The position numbers were made by a program, and so were the translations under genes. Shown here in pieces: positions 54,967 through 63,619 of a DNA stretch of 64,000 bases. The notes under the pieces were generated by a model. The model ran no database searches, was not told the DNA's origin, and saw only the letters and a list, made by a program, of their open reading frames with translations. Source of the stretch: Symbiodinium natans (Eukaryota; Sar; Dinophyceae; Suessiales; Symbiodiniaceae); assembly GCA_905221605.1 (NCBI GenBank), contig CAJNDS010001635.1:62001-126000 (forward strand). Reading direction: 5' to 3'. How positions within the stretch are numbered: position 1 is the stretch's first letter; the number at the start of each line of letters is the position of its first letter.

Positions 54967-55131
54967 AGGTTGCTCGGCAGGTGGCAACAAGTCCCGTGTC
55001 ATGTCCTTATTCCTTTGCGGTTCAGAGTCTGACCCTGCCATGCGGTTCTGTCCAGCACCTCCTATATAGGAGTATAGGAGGAAAGACTAATCCTTGAGCC
55101 CTAAACCCATCTGCACCCCAAACTCATGAAG

Positions 55132-55612
55132 CTGTCAACGGCCGAGCCTGTCGAGTCAACTTGCTGTCAGGCTTCTCCACAACGACCGGACAGAGCTGCC
55201 AAGTCTCCTGCAGCCGCGGCTATGACCTTGTAGGCCCCAGGGTGCGATCTTGTGATGTAACTCCGATAAATCCTCTGTGTAATCTGCGGCTACAGAAGCA
55301 TGGGGTTCCAAGCGTCCTTTGTCGCCTATTTTGCCAGAGGGCCTTGGAGGCTTCGTTACATCCTGTGCCCTCAAATCCCTGATCCTTGCCCGTGCGTGCG
55401 CCAGTTGCGAGAGCTGATATACCCCCCAAACCTGGTAAACTTCTCGATTTATCCCCAGACCCTAAGGCCCCAAACCTTTGTGCAACTGAGCACTGCCGCC
55501 GCCGCACCGCCAGTCTTTGTCACGCAGTGCCGTCACGCTGTGTGAGGTGACCCGACTATCTACTGCCTACCAGACGGCAGCTTCAGCCCATCAACGTCGG
55601 CGCTTCTGCCAT
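55132..55612 (+). CDS. Sushi/CCP-like module, two exons
   Basis: Exon 1 is 55132-55251, after CATGAAG. It reads VNGRACRVNLLSGFSTTTGQ and SCQVSCSRGYDLVGPRVRS, ending T|GTGATG. Exon 2 is 55547-55612, after TGTGAG; the split codon restores Cys, then DPTIYCLPDGSFSPSTSALL. The arrangement C-x-PT-x2-x-C-x2-G...LPC parallels the module at 50.5/52.5 kb (CMPTGLVCENGQLRGQLPQC), with the intron at the same codon. Confidence 0.7.
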
Positions 55613-55862
55613 GTTGATGGTCTGCGATGGCTGGACGATAACTTTTTGTGGACAGCCACGAATGATGTGTAGCTAGTGTAGCTATGGCATGCTTCGTGAA
55701 CCGAAGCGTGCCTGGACCCCATCGGCCTCAAGCGAGCCATAATAAATCCCTAAACCCTAAGGCCTATAAGGCAACAAAACCCTTGAGCCCTAAGCCCGAA
55801 ACCCTAGAAATCGAAACCCGAAACCCGAAACCCTGGAAACCTAAGCCCTCGCCACCCGCCAG

Positions 55863-56914
55863 GCGTGCAACCCAACCACCTGCGGAAGCTTGGAGGTTGT
55901 GCAGCCTTTCTCTCCGATTTGGGTCGGCGACTCCTGCGAAGTCATGTCTTTTGGACAGGTGCCGCGGAGTTCGCCAAGGAAACATAGGTTCCATTCCTGT
56001 TGATGTGCGATGGTTCTTCTGCACCCCTGTTGTTGCTTCAAGCATTCAGCTCCGGAACTACATACTTAGGGGGGTGCGGCAGCCCTCAAACCTACAGCTT
56101 AGTGGCCTATAGTTCTCGAGTGTTCGCGGCCTTCCTCTGTGGTTGCTGCGAGGTGTGCACGGCTTTCTGTGAGATGGGATATGACATCGTTGGCAACGCA
56201 ACCGTGCTTCTGTGTGATGATGCACCTGCCAGCAGTGTGACCTGGCATGGAAGTAGCATGGTTTGCAGGTTTAGGTTTAGGGTTTAGGGGCGAAGTGGCA
56301 AGCCTGTTGTAAAAGAGTTTCGGGCTTACAAAGCCTGTTTATCGCTCCTACAGTCACGAACTAAGCTTTGAAGGACGTCTAAAGCATACGCAGTGAGAAA
56401 CCTGGCCGGGAGTTCCAGCTGGGTTTAGGGTTTAGGGTTTTAGGGGGCTTTTTTGGAAGATGAATGCAGAGAGGCCGATTGCCTTGGCAGAGGAATGGAG
56501 AACGGCTTTATAAGGATGACATTGTTTCCGAACAGCGGACCCTTTAGCGTTCACCTCTATGACTCTTATGTACCGCCCTCCCCACTACCACCTCACATTG
56601 GCCCACCTCCCACGGTCCCCCTCAAGCCTTCCAAGATCTTCGGGCCTACCCCACCTCCCGAGAAAGACCCGTTGCCCTCAACCCTCAACCCTTCCGACAG
56701 CCATGAACTTTCCTTTAAAGCATCAGACCCCAAAGCCCAAAGCCCAAAGTCATAAACTAAACTGCCAAACGCCGCGTCGAAACCCCAAACCCTCAAACCT
56801 CTGCAAGCAGCCCAGGCCGGGTTTACTGAGTTCGTGCCGGGAACCGCCCAGAGCTTTCCGGCCGTGGAGTCCACTGGGCCGACCTGTGTGCCTTGGCTTG
56901 CGATCTCCATCTTG
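55863..56914 (+). CDS. Sushi/CCP-like module and following segment, four exons
   Basis: Exons: 55863-55958 (ACNPTTCGSLEVVQPFSPIW, then VGDSCEVMSFGQ, ends CAG|GTGCCG); 56153-56268 (VCTAFCEMGYDIVGNATVLL, then CDDAPASSVTWHGSSMVC, ends AG|GTTTAG); 56491-56569 (GMENGFIRMTLFPNSGPFSV, ends TAT|GTACCG); 56816-56914 (AGFTEFVPGTAQSFPAVEST, then GPTCVPWLAISIL). All junctions are in phase. The acceptor of the first follows a degenerate CCCTAAA tract, and the donor of the second is a telomere-like GTTTAGG. Contains a full Sushi domain (CNPTTC, GDSC, MGYDIVG, LLC, TWHG, MVC). Confidence 0.7.
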
Positions 56915-56951
56915 GTAGCCCAGTGGTACCGTTGATTGCTGGGCTACCAAG
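56915..56951. mobile_element. Minimal family B element, possible 37-nt intron
   Basis: TTGGTAGCCCA at 56912-56922 is inverted at 56940-56950 around a 17-bp core. GTAGCC at its start and CCAAG at its end look like donor and acceptor. Removing 56915-56951 continues the open frame for 45 codons. Confidence 0.55.
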
Positions 56952-57089
56952 TTATTGATGGTGGTACGTCTCCTCTGTCGGATTGGGGTGCGTGCAGGTC
57001 GGTTTGCTCCTTCCCTCAGTTTCAAGGAGCCACAGATACCTCAAACACGCCCTACAAATTTTCCGCTAGCCCCGAGAATGCTTCCCTAA
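56952..57089 (+). CDS. Possible membrane anchor and C-terminal tail
   Basis: If the 37-nt element is spliced out, the frame continues LLMVVRLLCRIGVRAGRFAP to TAA at 57087. Together with the preceding WLAISIL this makes a hydrophobic stretch of about 13-16 residues followed by Arg, like a short single-pass anchor with a basic tail. If true, one Sushi protein ends here and another begins at 57.1 kb. A competing frame (56999 onward) reads QFQGATDTSNTPYKFSASPE. Confidence 0.35.
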   Translation, partial: LLMVVRLLCRIGVRAGRFAPSLSFKEPQIPQTRPTNFPLAPRMLP

Positions 57090-57116
57090 ACTCAAACGCC
57101 CCGCATGAAAGCTGAG

Positions 57117-58376
57117 GACCCTCGAAACTGCACCATCGGCATCCCGAACGTTCTGGGTGCCACGTCAGACTGCCCTGGCAAGGCCAGGACGGCACTCCCA
57201 GAGACTCCAAAGCCCCCTTAATTAAGGAATATACCTTAAATCATACTGGGGTTCCTATTATAATGTAAGGTGTATTCCTTAATTTAAGGGGTTTTCGAGT
57301 CTCTGGGTTGGTTTATTGAGTTGTGCCTGCGTTCTGCGGACCTATAAGGCTTCGGTTCACTAGGAAAGGACAGATTATAAGAATTTTGGGCCCCCTGGCA
57401 GCTCTTAAAGAAGGGACCCCAAAGTCTCCCCAAGCCACCCAAAGCCCTGAACCCTTTAAGCCAAAGAAAAGCCCTGTAAGCTTTTTGAAGGCCCCAAGCT
57501 CAAAAGACCCTAAGCCCTGGGTTTAGGGTTTAGGGTTTAGGGTTTAGGGTTTAGGGTTTAGGGTTAGGGACCCCAAGACCCTTCAAACCCTACGAGCAAC
57601 CTCGGTGGGTTCGGCCAGGTGACGCGGGAGACTTGCGCTGTGACGCCAAACCTGGGCTACGCGTAGCTTGGCCTTGTACACAACTGTTTTAGGGGGGTAT
57701 TATCCCTAGGGCTCCAGGTATAGAAATAATACCTACATTGGGGTCTAAAGTCTGTAAATAATTCCTCTTTTGGGCAATTTGGAGCCTTAGGGTTAGGAGT
57801 CGAACTTGTAGGGTTGAGGGATTGGGGTTGCCAAAAAGTGTTGAGGGTCGGGTCTCAAGGGTATAGCAAGCTTGCTCAGCCCCGGATTACTAAAAGCGCT
57901 TGAGGTTCAGGGGTTACGCGAAAGAGGTGACGAAGATTTAAGAACTGGCCCTAAAGCTTCAACCCCTGAGCTGTCCTTTTAAAAGCCTGTGCCTGCTTAG
58001 TTGGTGATACAGGTGCTTTGTTAGTCATGACGGGACCTAGACAGCCTAAGTCCAAGACACAGAACCAAGAGCTCCAAAGTCAACGTCGTTTGGGGGTTTG
58101 GGAAGGGTGCGAGACAAGCTCGACACAAGAGGGCCTAGTAGTAGAGTAGGTAACCTTGAACCTTTTGGGGTCGCATAATCCCCTTTTAATCCCGAAGGTT
58201 AGCCTTTAATTCCCCCAGGTTACTGGACAACTAAGAGGGAGTGTTCTGGCCCTAAACCCTAAACCGAGAGTGTTCTGTCAGGATTGCACCGGGCAACATT
58301 AGCACATTGCTCTGCCAGCCAGCCCCGCGCTCAGTTCTTGGAACGCGGAAGTCCGCGTGCTCAAGACCTAGACTTG
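57117..58376 (+). CDS. Sushi/CCP-like module, three exons
   Basis: Exons: 57117-57182 (NCTIGIPNVLGATSDCPGK, ends AAG|GCCAGG); 57619-57662 (VTRETCAVTPNLGY, ends GC|GTAGCT); 58282-58376 (IAPGNISTLLCQPAPRSVLG, then TRKSACSRPRL, ends G|GTAGGT). All phases agree. The last exon aligns with the module at 56.2 kb (GNxxxLLCxxAPxxSV...C). A potential N-glycosylation site (NIS) is present. The first intron contains a TIR element and a TTTAGGG array. Confidence 0.7.
57197..57307. mobile_element. TIR element with about 35-bp imperfect inverted repeats
   Basis: CCCAGAGACTCCAAAGCCCC...TTAATTAAGGAATA at left is inverted at right as TATTCCTTAATTTAAGGGG...GAGTCTCTGGG. AT-rich core. It begins 14 bp after a Sushi exon. 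Single copy in the window. Confidence 0.75.
57519..57567 (+). repeat. Telomere-like array (TTTAGGG)n
   Basis: About seven units inside the intron between Sushi exons 57117 and 57619. Confidence 0.95.
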
Positions 58377-58379
58377 GTA

Positions 58380-58434
58380 GGTTTAGGGTTCAGGGTTCAG
58401 GGTTCAGGGTTCAGGGTTCAGGGTTCAGGGTTGG
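58380..58434 (+). repeat. Variant array (TTCAGGG)n
   Basis: One TTTAGGG followed by about six uniform TTCAGGG units, starting 4 bp after the donor at 58377. A single-base variant has been homogenised. Confidence 0.95.
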
Positions 58435-58753
58435 GTAAACTCCTAAACCCTAAACCCTCCTCACTTGGACAGCCTGTGGGTACTAATGCCTGCCTCTTAC
58501 ATGACTTTGTAACTCAAGAACACTTGACATTCAAAGTAAATCCGTGAACAAGACCCTTACATCCGCACACTTGTCCACGTTGACATCCCAAGAGCGGCCC
58601 CAAGCTTCTTACTGTTGACCCCGTAGTTACGCCGAACATGTCTAGAAGGCTGCAAGCGCTATGCACGGCTCACAAAATGCCCAATCTCTGTGAACCGTAG
58701 CTGCGTGTTACAAGGCCCGGAGTACGCGGTGCAGAGAGTATACATACTTGAAG

Positions 58754-58925
58754 CTGCACGCCACGCGCGACTACTCTCGACAAGGTCGCTACAGCCGTTC
58801 CCGAATTTGTGCGTGTTGACGTCGCGTGTTGCGTTTTCATCGCTGTGGAGGATGGCGCTTTCAACCAGACGGCCCCCGACATTGTCATTGCCACCTGCCC
58901 TGACCCCTCCTTCGCCACCGGCATT
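58754..58925 (+). CDS. Sushi/CCP-like exon
   Basis: After TTGAAG. Reads CTPRATTLDKVATAVPEFVR, then VDVACCVFIAVEDGAFNQTA and PDIVIATCPD. The C...EDGAF...P...TC ending is Sushi-like, with an N-glycosylation sequon (NQT). Another + frame and a minus frame are open here but less plausible. Phase to the preceding exon suggests a missing small exon. Confidence 0.5.
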
Positions 58926-58929
58926 GGCC

Positions 58930-60170
58930 CAGGGCCCAGAGGGGTTTAAGGGTTTAGAGATCCCTGAACCCTTGAATTCCCAGTCTCTTTACGGGTCTAT
59001 AGGGCTTCAGTAGGAGGGTTCGGGGTGTGTCCTTGTCAAGGTTGCGCCAGCTCATAAACCCCTCACGAAGAACTTAAGCTCCTACCCCCTCCTAACAAAC
59101 GCCAAGGCCTTCAAATTTGGGAGTTGCTTCATATTAGGGCACTTTCGACGGGGAATTGTATAAATCTTGTACTGAAGCATCCATGTTCCTTTTGACGGAG
59201 GGGACCTGGTTTAGAACCACCTCCAAGTGTTGAGGCGGGTTGGAAAAAAAGTGTTCAGTGGTCCCTTGAGGATGTACCTGGTGGATGGGGTGCTAGAGTG
59301 GGAATCTTGCACCTATGAGAATGACCGGGCCCCACACCCCTTGTTGAACATTGTCGTGAAAACATGTGTTTTCAGAATTCCTCAAGACGCGAGCCGCTAG
59401 CCAATGTTAAAGAGCGGGTGCGGGCCGTATGCATTTCAATTTTACTACGCATCTTAGGTAGGCGGTGCAAGATTTCCTCCATCAACCGTTGTAATGCTGA
59501 GCTGCTAAACCCTAATCCTTAATCCACATGGGACCCCCAGATTCCTTGATCCTTAAAGCCGAAATGCACTACTTAGTGCCTAGGCATTTCTGCTAGCGCA
59601 AGTTAAGAACTCAACAAGGGACAAGATACACCCAGTTAAACCGTATTGTCTGAAAACCTTAAACCTTAGGCCCTGAACCATCCTGCAATTGTCGCCAACC
59701 TAGTAGCCCAGCCTTGGCATCTTTTCTTGGCGCTGCAAGGACCTCTATATGGCCAGTTATCTAACATTTGCGCCATCTTTTTTGGGGTGGGGTGAGGGGT
59801 GGGGGGATGCCCCTGCCGAGAATCATGTGAAGACTTTTCTTCTTCTTTTGGGCAACTGGCATGCGTTGATCCCTTCCTTGGAAACCCAAAGTTAGGTAAC
59901 CGGGGTCGGATGGGCTAGAAGCCATTTGGAAAACCCTGTGCCCCGAGCTGCAGGTAGCACCTGCCAGAGCAAGTTGGTTGGAGCCGAGTGCTGGGCCTAT
60001 TGCCAGCTGGACTGGCCTCTCGGATCTATGTTTTTGGTTTAGGGTGTAGGTTTCAGGGTTTAGGGTGTCTTCAACTGGACGGTTTCAGGGGTAGCTAGAG
60101 CTGGGGTTAAACGTCTCCCAAAGTCTAAGGCTGAGAGTTGAACCAGAGGCCGTTTCGGAAGCATTCCGCG
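58930..60170. other. No gene seen
   Basis: Telomere-derived words, several short direct repeats and single-copy DNA. No exon with convincing composition and borders. Confidence 0.45.
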
Positions 60171-60171
60171 A

Positions 60172-60357
60172 ATGATCTTTTTTATGGGTTACCGCTACGC
60201 CGTAAGTTGGTATTATAACTATATTTATCGAGATGGAGCTTATAGGGCTCAGCCATATGGATGCCTGGCATCTGCTCCTGGCCATCCGCAAACCCTCCGT
60301 GCTTTCCGAGGATTGGCACACCGATGCGGTACCAATGTGTGGCCAATGAAACCTTGA
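60172..60357 (+). CDS. Candidate exon, unknown protein
   Basis: One + frame reads MGYRYAVSWYYNYIYRDGAY and AFRGLAHRCGTNVWPM. A second + frame in the 3' half reads HMDAWHLLLAIRKPSVLSED. Tyr/Trp-rich, protein-like, frame uncertain. Confidence 0.35.
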   Translation: MIFFMGYRYAVSWYYNYIYRDGAYRAQPYGCLASAPGHPQTLRAFRGLAHRCGTNVWPMKP

Positions 60358-60429
60358 CCCTTGCCCGCCTTGGAGGTTTGAGTTTTTAAAGGTAGGGGGG
60401 TCGGCTTTCGACTTCATGCTAACTTGAGC

Positions 60430-61632
60430 TGAAACCCCAGCTCTGAACGCTGTGAGGGTCTTTTCTGCGCTTCCCTAACCCCAAGCCGCCGAAGCCTTAA
60501 GGCCTTGTCGCTCAGGCGTTTGGAGCCCCCTTGGGTTGGTCTGGCTAACCCTCAGAGCCCTGAACTGCACAACCTCAAACCCTACAACCCCTAAACCCTA
60601 GAGCCCTAATTATAGTACAAGTAGCACCACATTGGAGCCCAGCATCATACAGACATACAGACTGCAACTGCCCTTTCAGCAATGGAGGGAGGTTACAGTG
60701 CCCTGAAAACAAGTAGGCACTCACAGAATAGTAGTGGGTAGTCGGGAAGTTCAGGTAGGCCTTAAAAGCTTAGGATTTATTAGTTAGGGCCCCTAAACCC
60801 TAAACCCTAGACCCTAAGCCCTAGACCCTAAACCCTCCCAGGGTTTATGGGCTTTAGGGTATTGTACTTCCAAGAGACCGAAGCATCTCAGGAATGCAGT
60901 TCAGGTCCAGCCACGTGGCGGCAGTTGCTTTTGCTACTGCGTCGGTGCCCTAAACCATGAACCCTGAACCCTAAACCCTGAACCCTGAACCCTGAACCCG
61001 AAACACGGAACCGAAAGGTTAGCTCTTTGCTGATCTACTCTCCTCGAGAGAAAGCTCGGCCAGTAGTGGTGTGCAGCAGTTGCTTCAGGTTGGCCAGGCT
61101 AAACTCCAGGAGCTTTCATGGTTTTAGGGTTTAGGAGCTCCAGATGTAAAAGGGTTTGCGGGTGGGGATGGCAAAGCAGCAAAAAAGGATTGCTCGTCTT
61201 CCTTTTTTTTTTGGGCGGGGGGGGGGGGGGCCGGGGGGGTGTGGCACGAGTTTTTCGGTGACACAGCTTGTGTTTCTTTCACCTGTGCAAGAAGGGCAGG
61301 ATTCAGGAATGCCACGATGAGCCGTGGTCGTGCGCATGAACCGCTAGCCTCCAGATCCGGTGCTGCTTTTTGCTGCTGCTGTAAGACCAAGTCGAGTAAC
61401 CGACCACACATATCCGAAACCCTGTCTATCAGCTTGAGCAGCATACCCAAAACCTGCCTGAACACAAGGGCCATGGGCACTGCAATGGAATGTGCATGGA
61501 ACGGTGCCCCGGCAGCATTTGCATGATTGTTAGAGAGCTATTTCGGAGAGAGGCCATGCATGTGCCTATCTGCAGATGCTGGCGTGTGTTAGGCCCCTCA
61601 ACAAGGATCCCGAGACCAGCTATGAGTTGTAG
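60430..61632. other. Mostly non-coding, with open frames on both strands
   Basis: A Cys-containing island at about 60669-60712 reads NCPFSNGGRLQCPENK (EGF/Sushi-like spacing, unproven). CCCTAAA tracts lie at 60787-60836 and 60953-61000, and a G-run at 61212-61230. A 118-codon minus-strand frame (61124-61480) partly translates the homopolymer. Confidence 0.35.
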
Positions 61633-61877
61633 ACCATGCTGTTGGCTTTGGGGGTCCGGAACTGCATGCCATTGCCCAGCTTCTCATGTTGCTGTCCGTA
61701 ACTCGTCATAAGGCTGAGCATCAACAGCTCCATGCAGTTGTCCTTCTATATACTTCTACCCTGTCACGACCTCCGTGTGTCAGAAAGCGTGAGGAGGATG
61801 CTGATGATGCGTCTCTGTTGTTGTGTTCGGTTCAGACTGATACCGCCCGCTCCCCCACTAAAGCCCTCGGCCTTTAA
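61633..61877 (+). CDS. Candidate exon, unknown protein
   Basis: Open frame with ELHAIAQLLMLLSVTRHKAE, then QLHAVVLLYTSTLSRPPC and REEDADDASLLLCSVQTD, to TAA at 61875. Good composition over about 80 codons. Could be a terminal exon. CCCTATAAACCC-type degenerate repeats follow (61880-61975). Confidence 0.45.
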
Positions 61878-62205
61878 GCCCTCCACGCTAAACCCTATAA
61901 CCCCATAAGCCCTATAAACCCTATAAACCTCATAAACCCTATAACCCTATAAAACCTAAACCCTAAAAACCCTACGCCGGTAAGCCCTGCACCCTGAGCC
62001 TCGGAAAGGGACGGGCCCCGCACCGGCACGTCGGCTGCAATCTCTCGATCCTTGCACCGCTGCCTCGGCACCTTTGGCGAATCCAAGGAACTTGAGGTTT
62101 TAGGGTTTTGTAGGGTTTGCAGAATTTTGTGAAGTGTAATCAACGGCAGGGTCCACAATGCCCCGAATAGGCGTCCCCCAGAAACAGTTCGCATCTGCTC
62201 TGCGT

Positions 62206-62490
62206 TCAGATTCGCAGGTATAATCCTCCATTAATTTTACTCCTCCCAAAGATTGCTCGGTACATTTGGTGCAGAATCAGACCAGCAGTTGTGACAGGAA
62301 GACGATGAAAGGCGAGTAAAATTGCGTGAGATGGGACAAACAACAGGAGCGTCAGCATAAAAAGGCAGCTGCTTCCGCGGACTGAAAGATAGAGTTCTTC
62401 GGCGCTTGCGCGGCTCAAATTTTTTAACCGACCCATTGCCGTGCAGAAGCGGAGGCAGTCAACCGTGAAGAAATGGTCAGGGCTTCTCAC
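62206..62490 (-). CDS. Minus-strand open frame, possible membrane protein
   Basis: 94 codons from ATG. Contains MGRLKNLSRASAEELYLSVR, then SSCLFMLTLLLFVPSHAILL, a good transmembrane-like segment, then LPVTTAGLILHQMYRAIFG. The + strand here has stops in the matching frames. One of few minus-strand candidates. No family recognised, no promoter seen. Confidence 0.4.
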   Translation of the reverse strand: MRSPDHFFTVDCLRFCTAMGRLKNLSRASAEELYLSVRGSSCLFMLTLLLFVPSHAILLAFHRLPVTTAGLILHQMYRAIFGRSKINGGLYLRI

Positions 62491-62617
62491 CTCTTCTTAG
62501 GGCTACTTGGGAATAATGTTGAGTTTTTGGGTACTCTAATTCCTGAGAAACAGCAAAGACCATAGTTTTTGCTAGGATTCCAAGTTCAGTATAGTCTTGG
62601 TATGGTACCTGGCCGAC

Positions 62618-62878
62618 CTAGCGTCGAACCCTCGAAGAGTGAACGGCGTACTTTAGGTTCTTTCTTGAGCTTAGCATTGTTGCTTTGCCAACGAACGTGG
62701 AACATTGGAAGGTGAAGCTGAGACTTCGGCCCCTGAAGCGAAACAGAGAATAGTAGTTAACATGGTAGGGCTCAGGAGCCCCTGCCGATGAAATCCATAG
62801 GTGGTGAGGGACGCAAAGTAAGGTGCGGGTGTCTTTTTGGGGGCATGTTGTTGTTTGGCCTATCCTTGCTTTGGCCAA
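62618..62878 (-). CDS. Minus-strand open frame, unknown
   Basis: 86 codons including HVNYYSLFRFRGRSLSFTF. Same strand as the neighbouring frame at 62206-62490 and could be an upstream exon of it. Weak. Confidence 0.25.
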   Translation of the reverse strand: MAKARIGQTTTCPQKDTRTLLCVPHHLWISSAGAPEPYHVNYYSLFRFRGRSLSFTFQCSTFVGKATMLSSRKNLKYAVHSSRVRR

Positions 62879-63009
62879 ATCCGTGGTTCATGGTCCGAGT
62901 CCTTGCGCCGATACGAGATGCCTTCCAAAAACCCTAAACCCTAACCCCTAAACCCTAAACCCAAAGGTGGTAAGGATCAGTGCCCTTCGTGTTCTGTCGC
63001 TGTGTGCAG

Positions 63010-63424
63010 ACTTCAGCCCACGGCAAGGTCACGTCGGTTGGACTCAACTTGCCGCAGTTCTTCAACGATTGCGATGGCAAGGCAACGCCCAGGGGGTGAG
63101 GGCTTAGGAATTAGCATCTTGGGTCCTTAGCAGAGTCCGGGTTGAAAAAACAAATCTTCGGCTCTGGGCATTCCTTGTGGTAGAGACTGGGTTCAACAAG
63201 GTGCTTGGGACGGAAACGGACAGATGTTTGCACGAAGGTTTTCGCCAAACATCTCGTGCATGAGGCATATGCATCGTTCCGTGACGTTTTTCAACGGGTG
63301 CAGTATGTAGGCCACATGACCCCACGTCCAGGCGCACGACGATGTCTGCATCGCCCACTGCAACTTCGGGTGGAACATGGTTGAGACCGCCCCGTCCATT
63401 TTCGTCTGCAAGAGCGGAACCCTC
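63010..63424 (+). CDS. Sushi/CCP-like module, two exons
   Basis: Exon 1 is 63010-63081, after GTGCAG. It reads TSAHGKVTSVGLNLPQFFND and CDGK, ending AAG|GCAACG (GC donor). Exon 2 is 63332-63424, after ACGTCCAG, and reads AHDDVCIAHCNFGWNMVETA and PSIFVCKSGTL, ending CTC|GTAGGC. The intron falls directly after C-x-GK, as in the module at 57.1 kb (CPGK|GCCAGG). Shows the Sushi module continues to the window edge. Confidence 0.65.
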
Positions 63425-63469
63425 GTAGGCGCGGGCCGAAAGCATGCCGAAATATCTGGCGGTCAGGTT

Positions 63470-63619
63470 TTAAGTCCAGGACGTCCAGTAAGGGTGGTTG
63501 TTTCAGCCACACGCTTTTTGCCTTACCAAGGCATGTGCCATGAGTATCGCGACAGCATGGGTCACCTGCCTTGGGTGTCCCTGTGTCTGCCTAAATTGCA
63601 CATCGATTCTTGCGCATAG
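63470..63619 (+). CDS. Candidate exon with Sushi-like end
   Basis: After GGTCAG. Contains VVVSATRFLPYQGMCHEYRD and MGHLPWVSLCLPKLHIDSCA, to TAG at 63617. C-x8-G-x2-PWVSLC resembles the end of a Sushi domain. Phase unproven. Confidence 0.4.
   Translation, partial: LSPGRPVRVVVSATRFLPYQGMCHEYRDSMGHLPWVSLCLPKLHIDSCA

Noticed and set aside
61124-61480. 118-codon minus-strand frame
   Set aside because: Partly translates a G/C homopolymer and poly-Lys; overlapping + frames are equally open and no splice or homology evidence decides.
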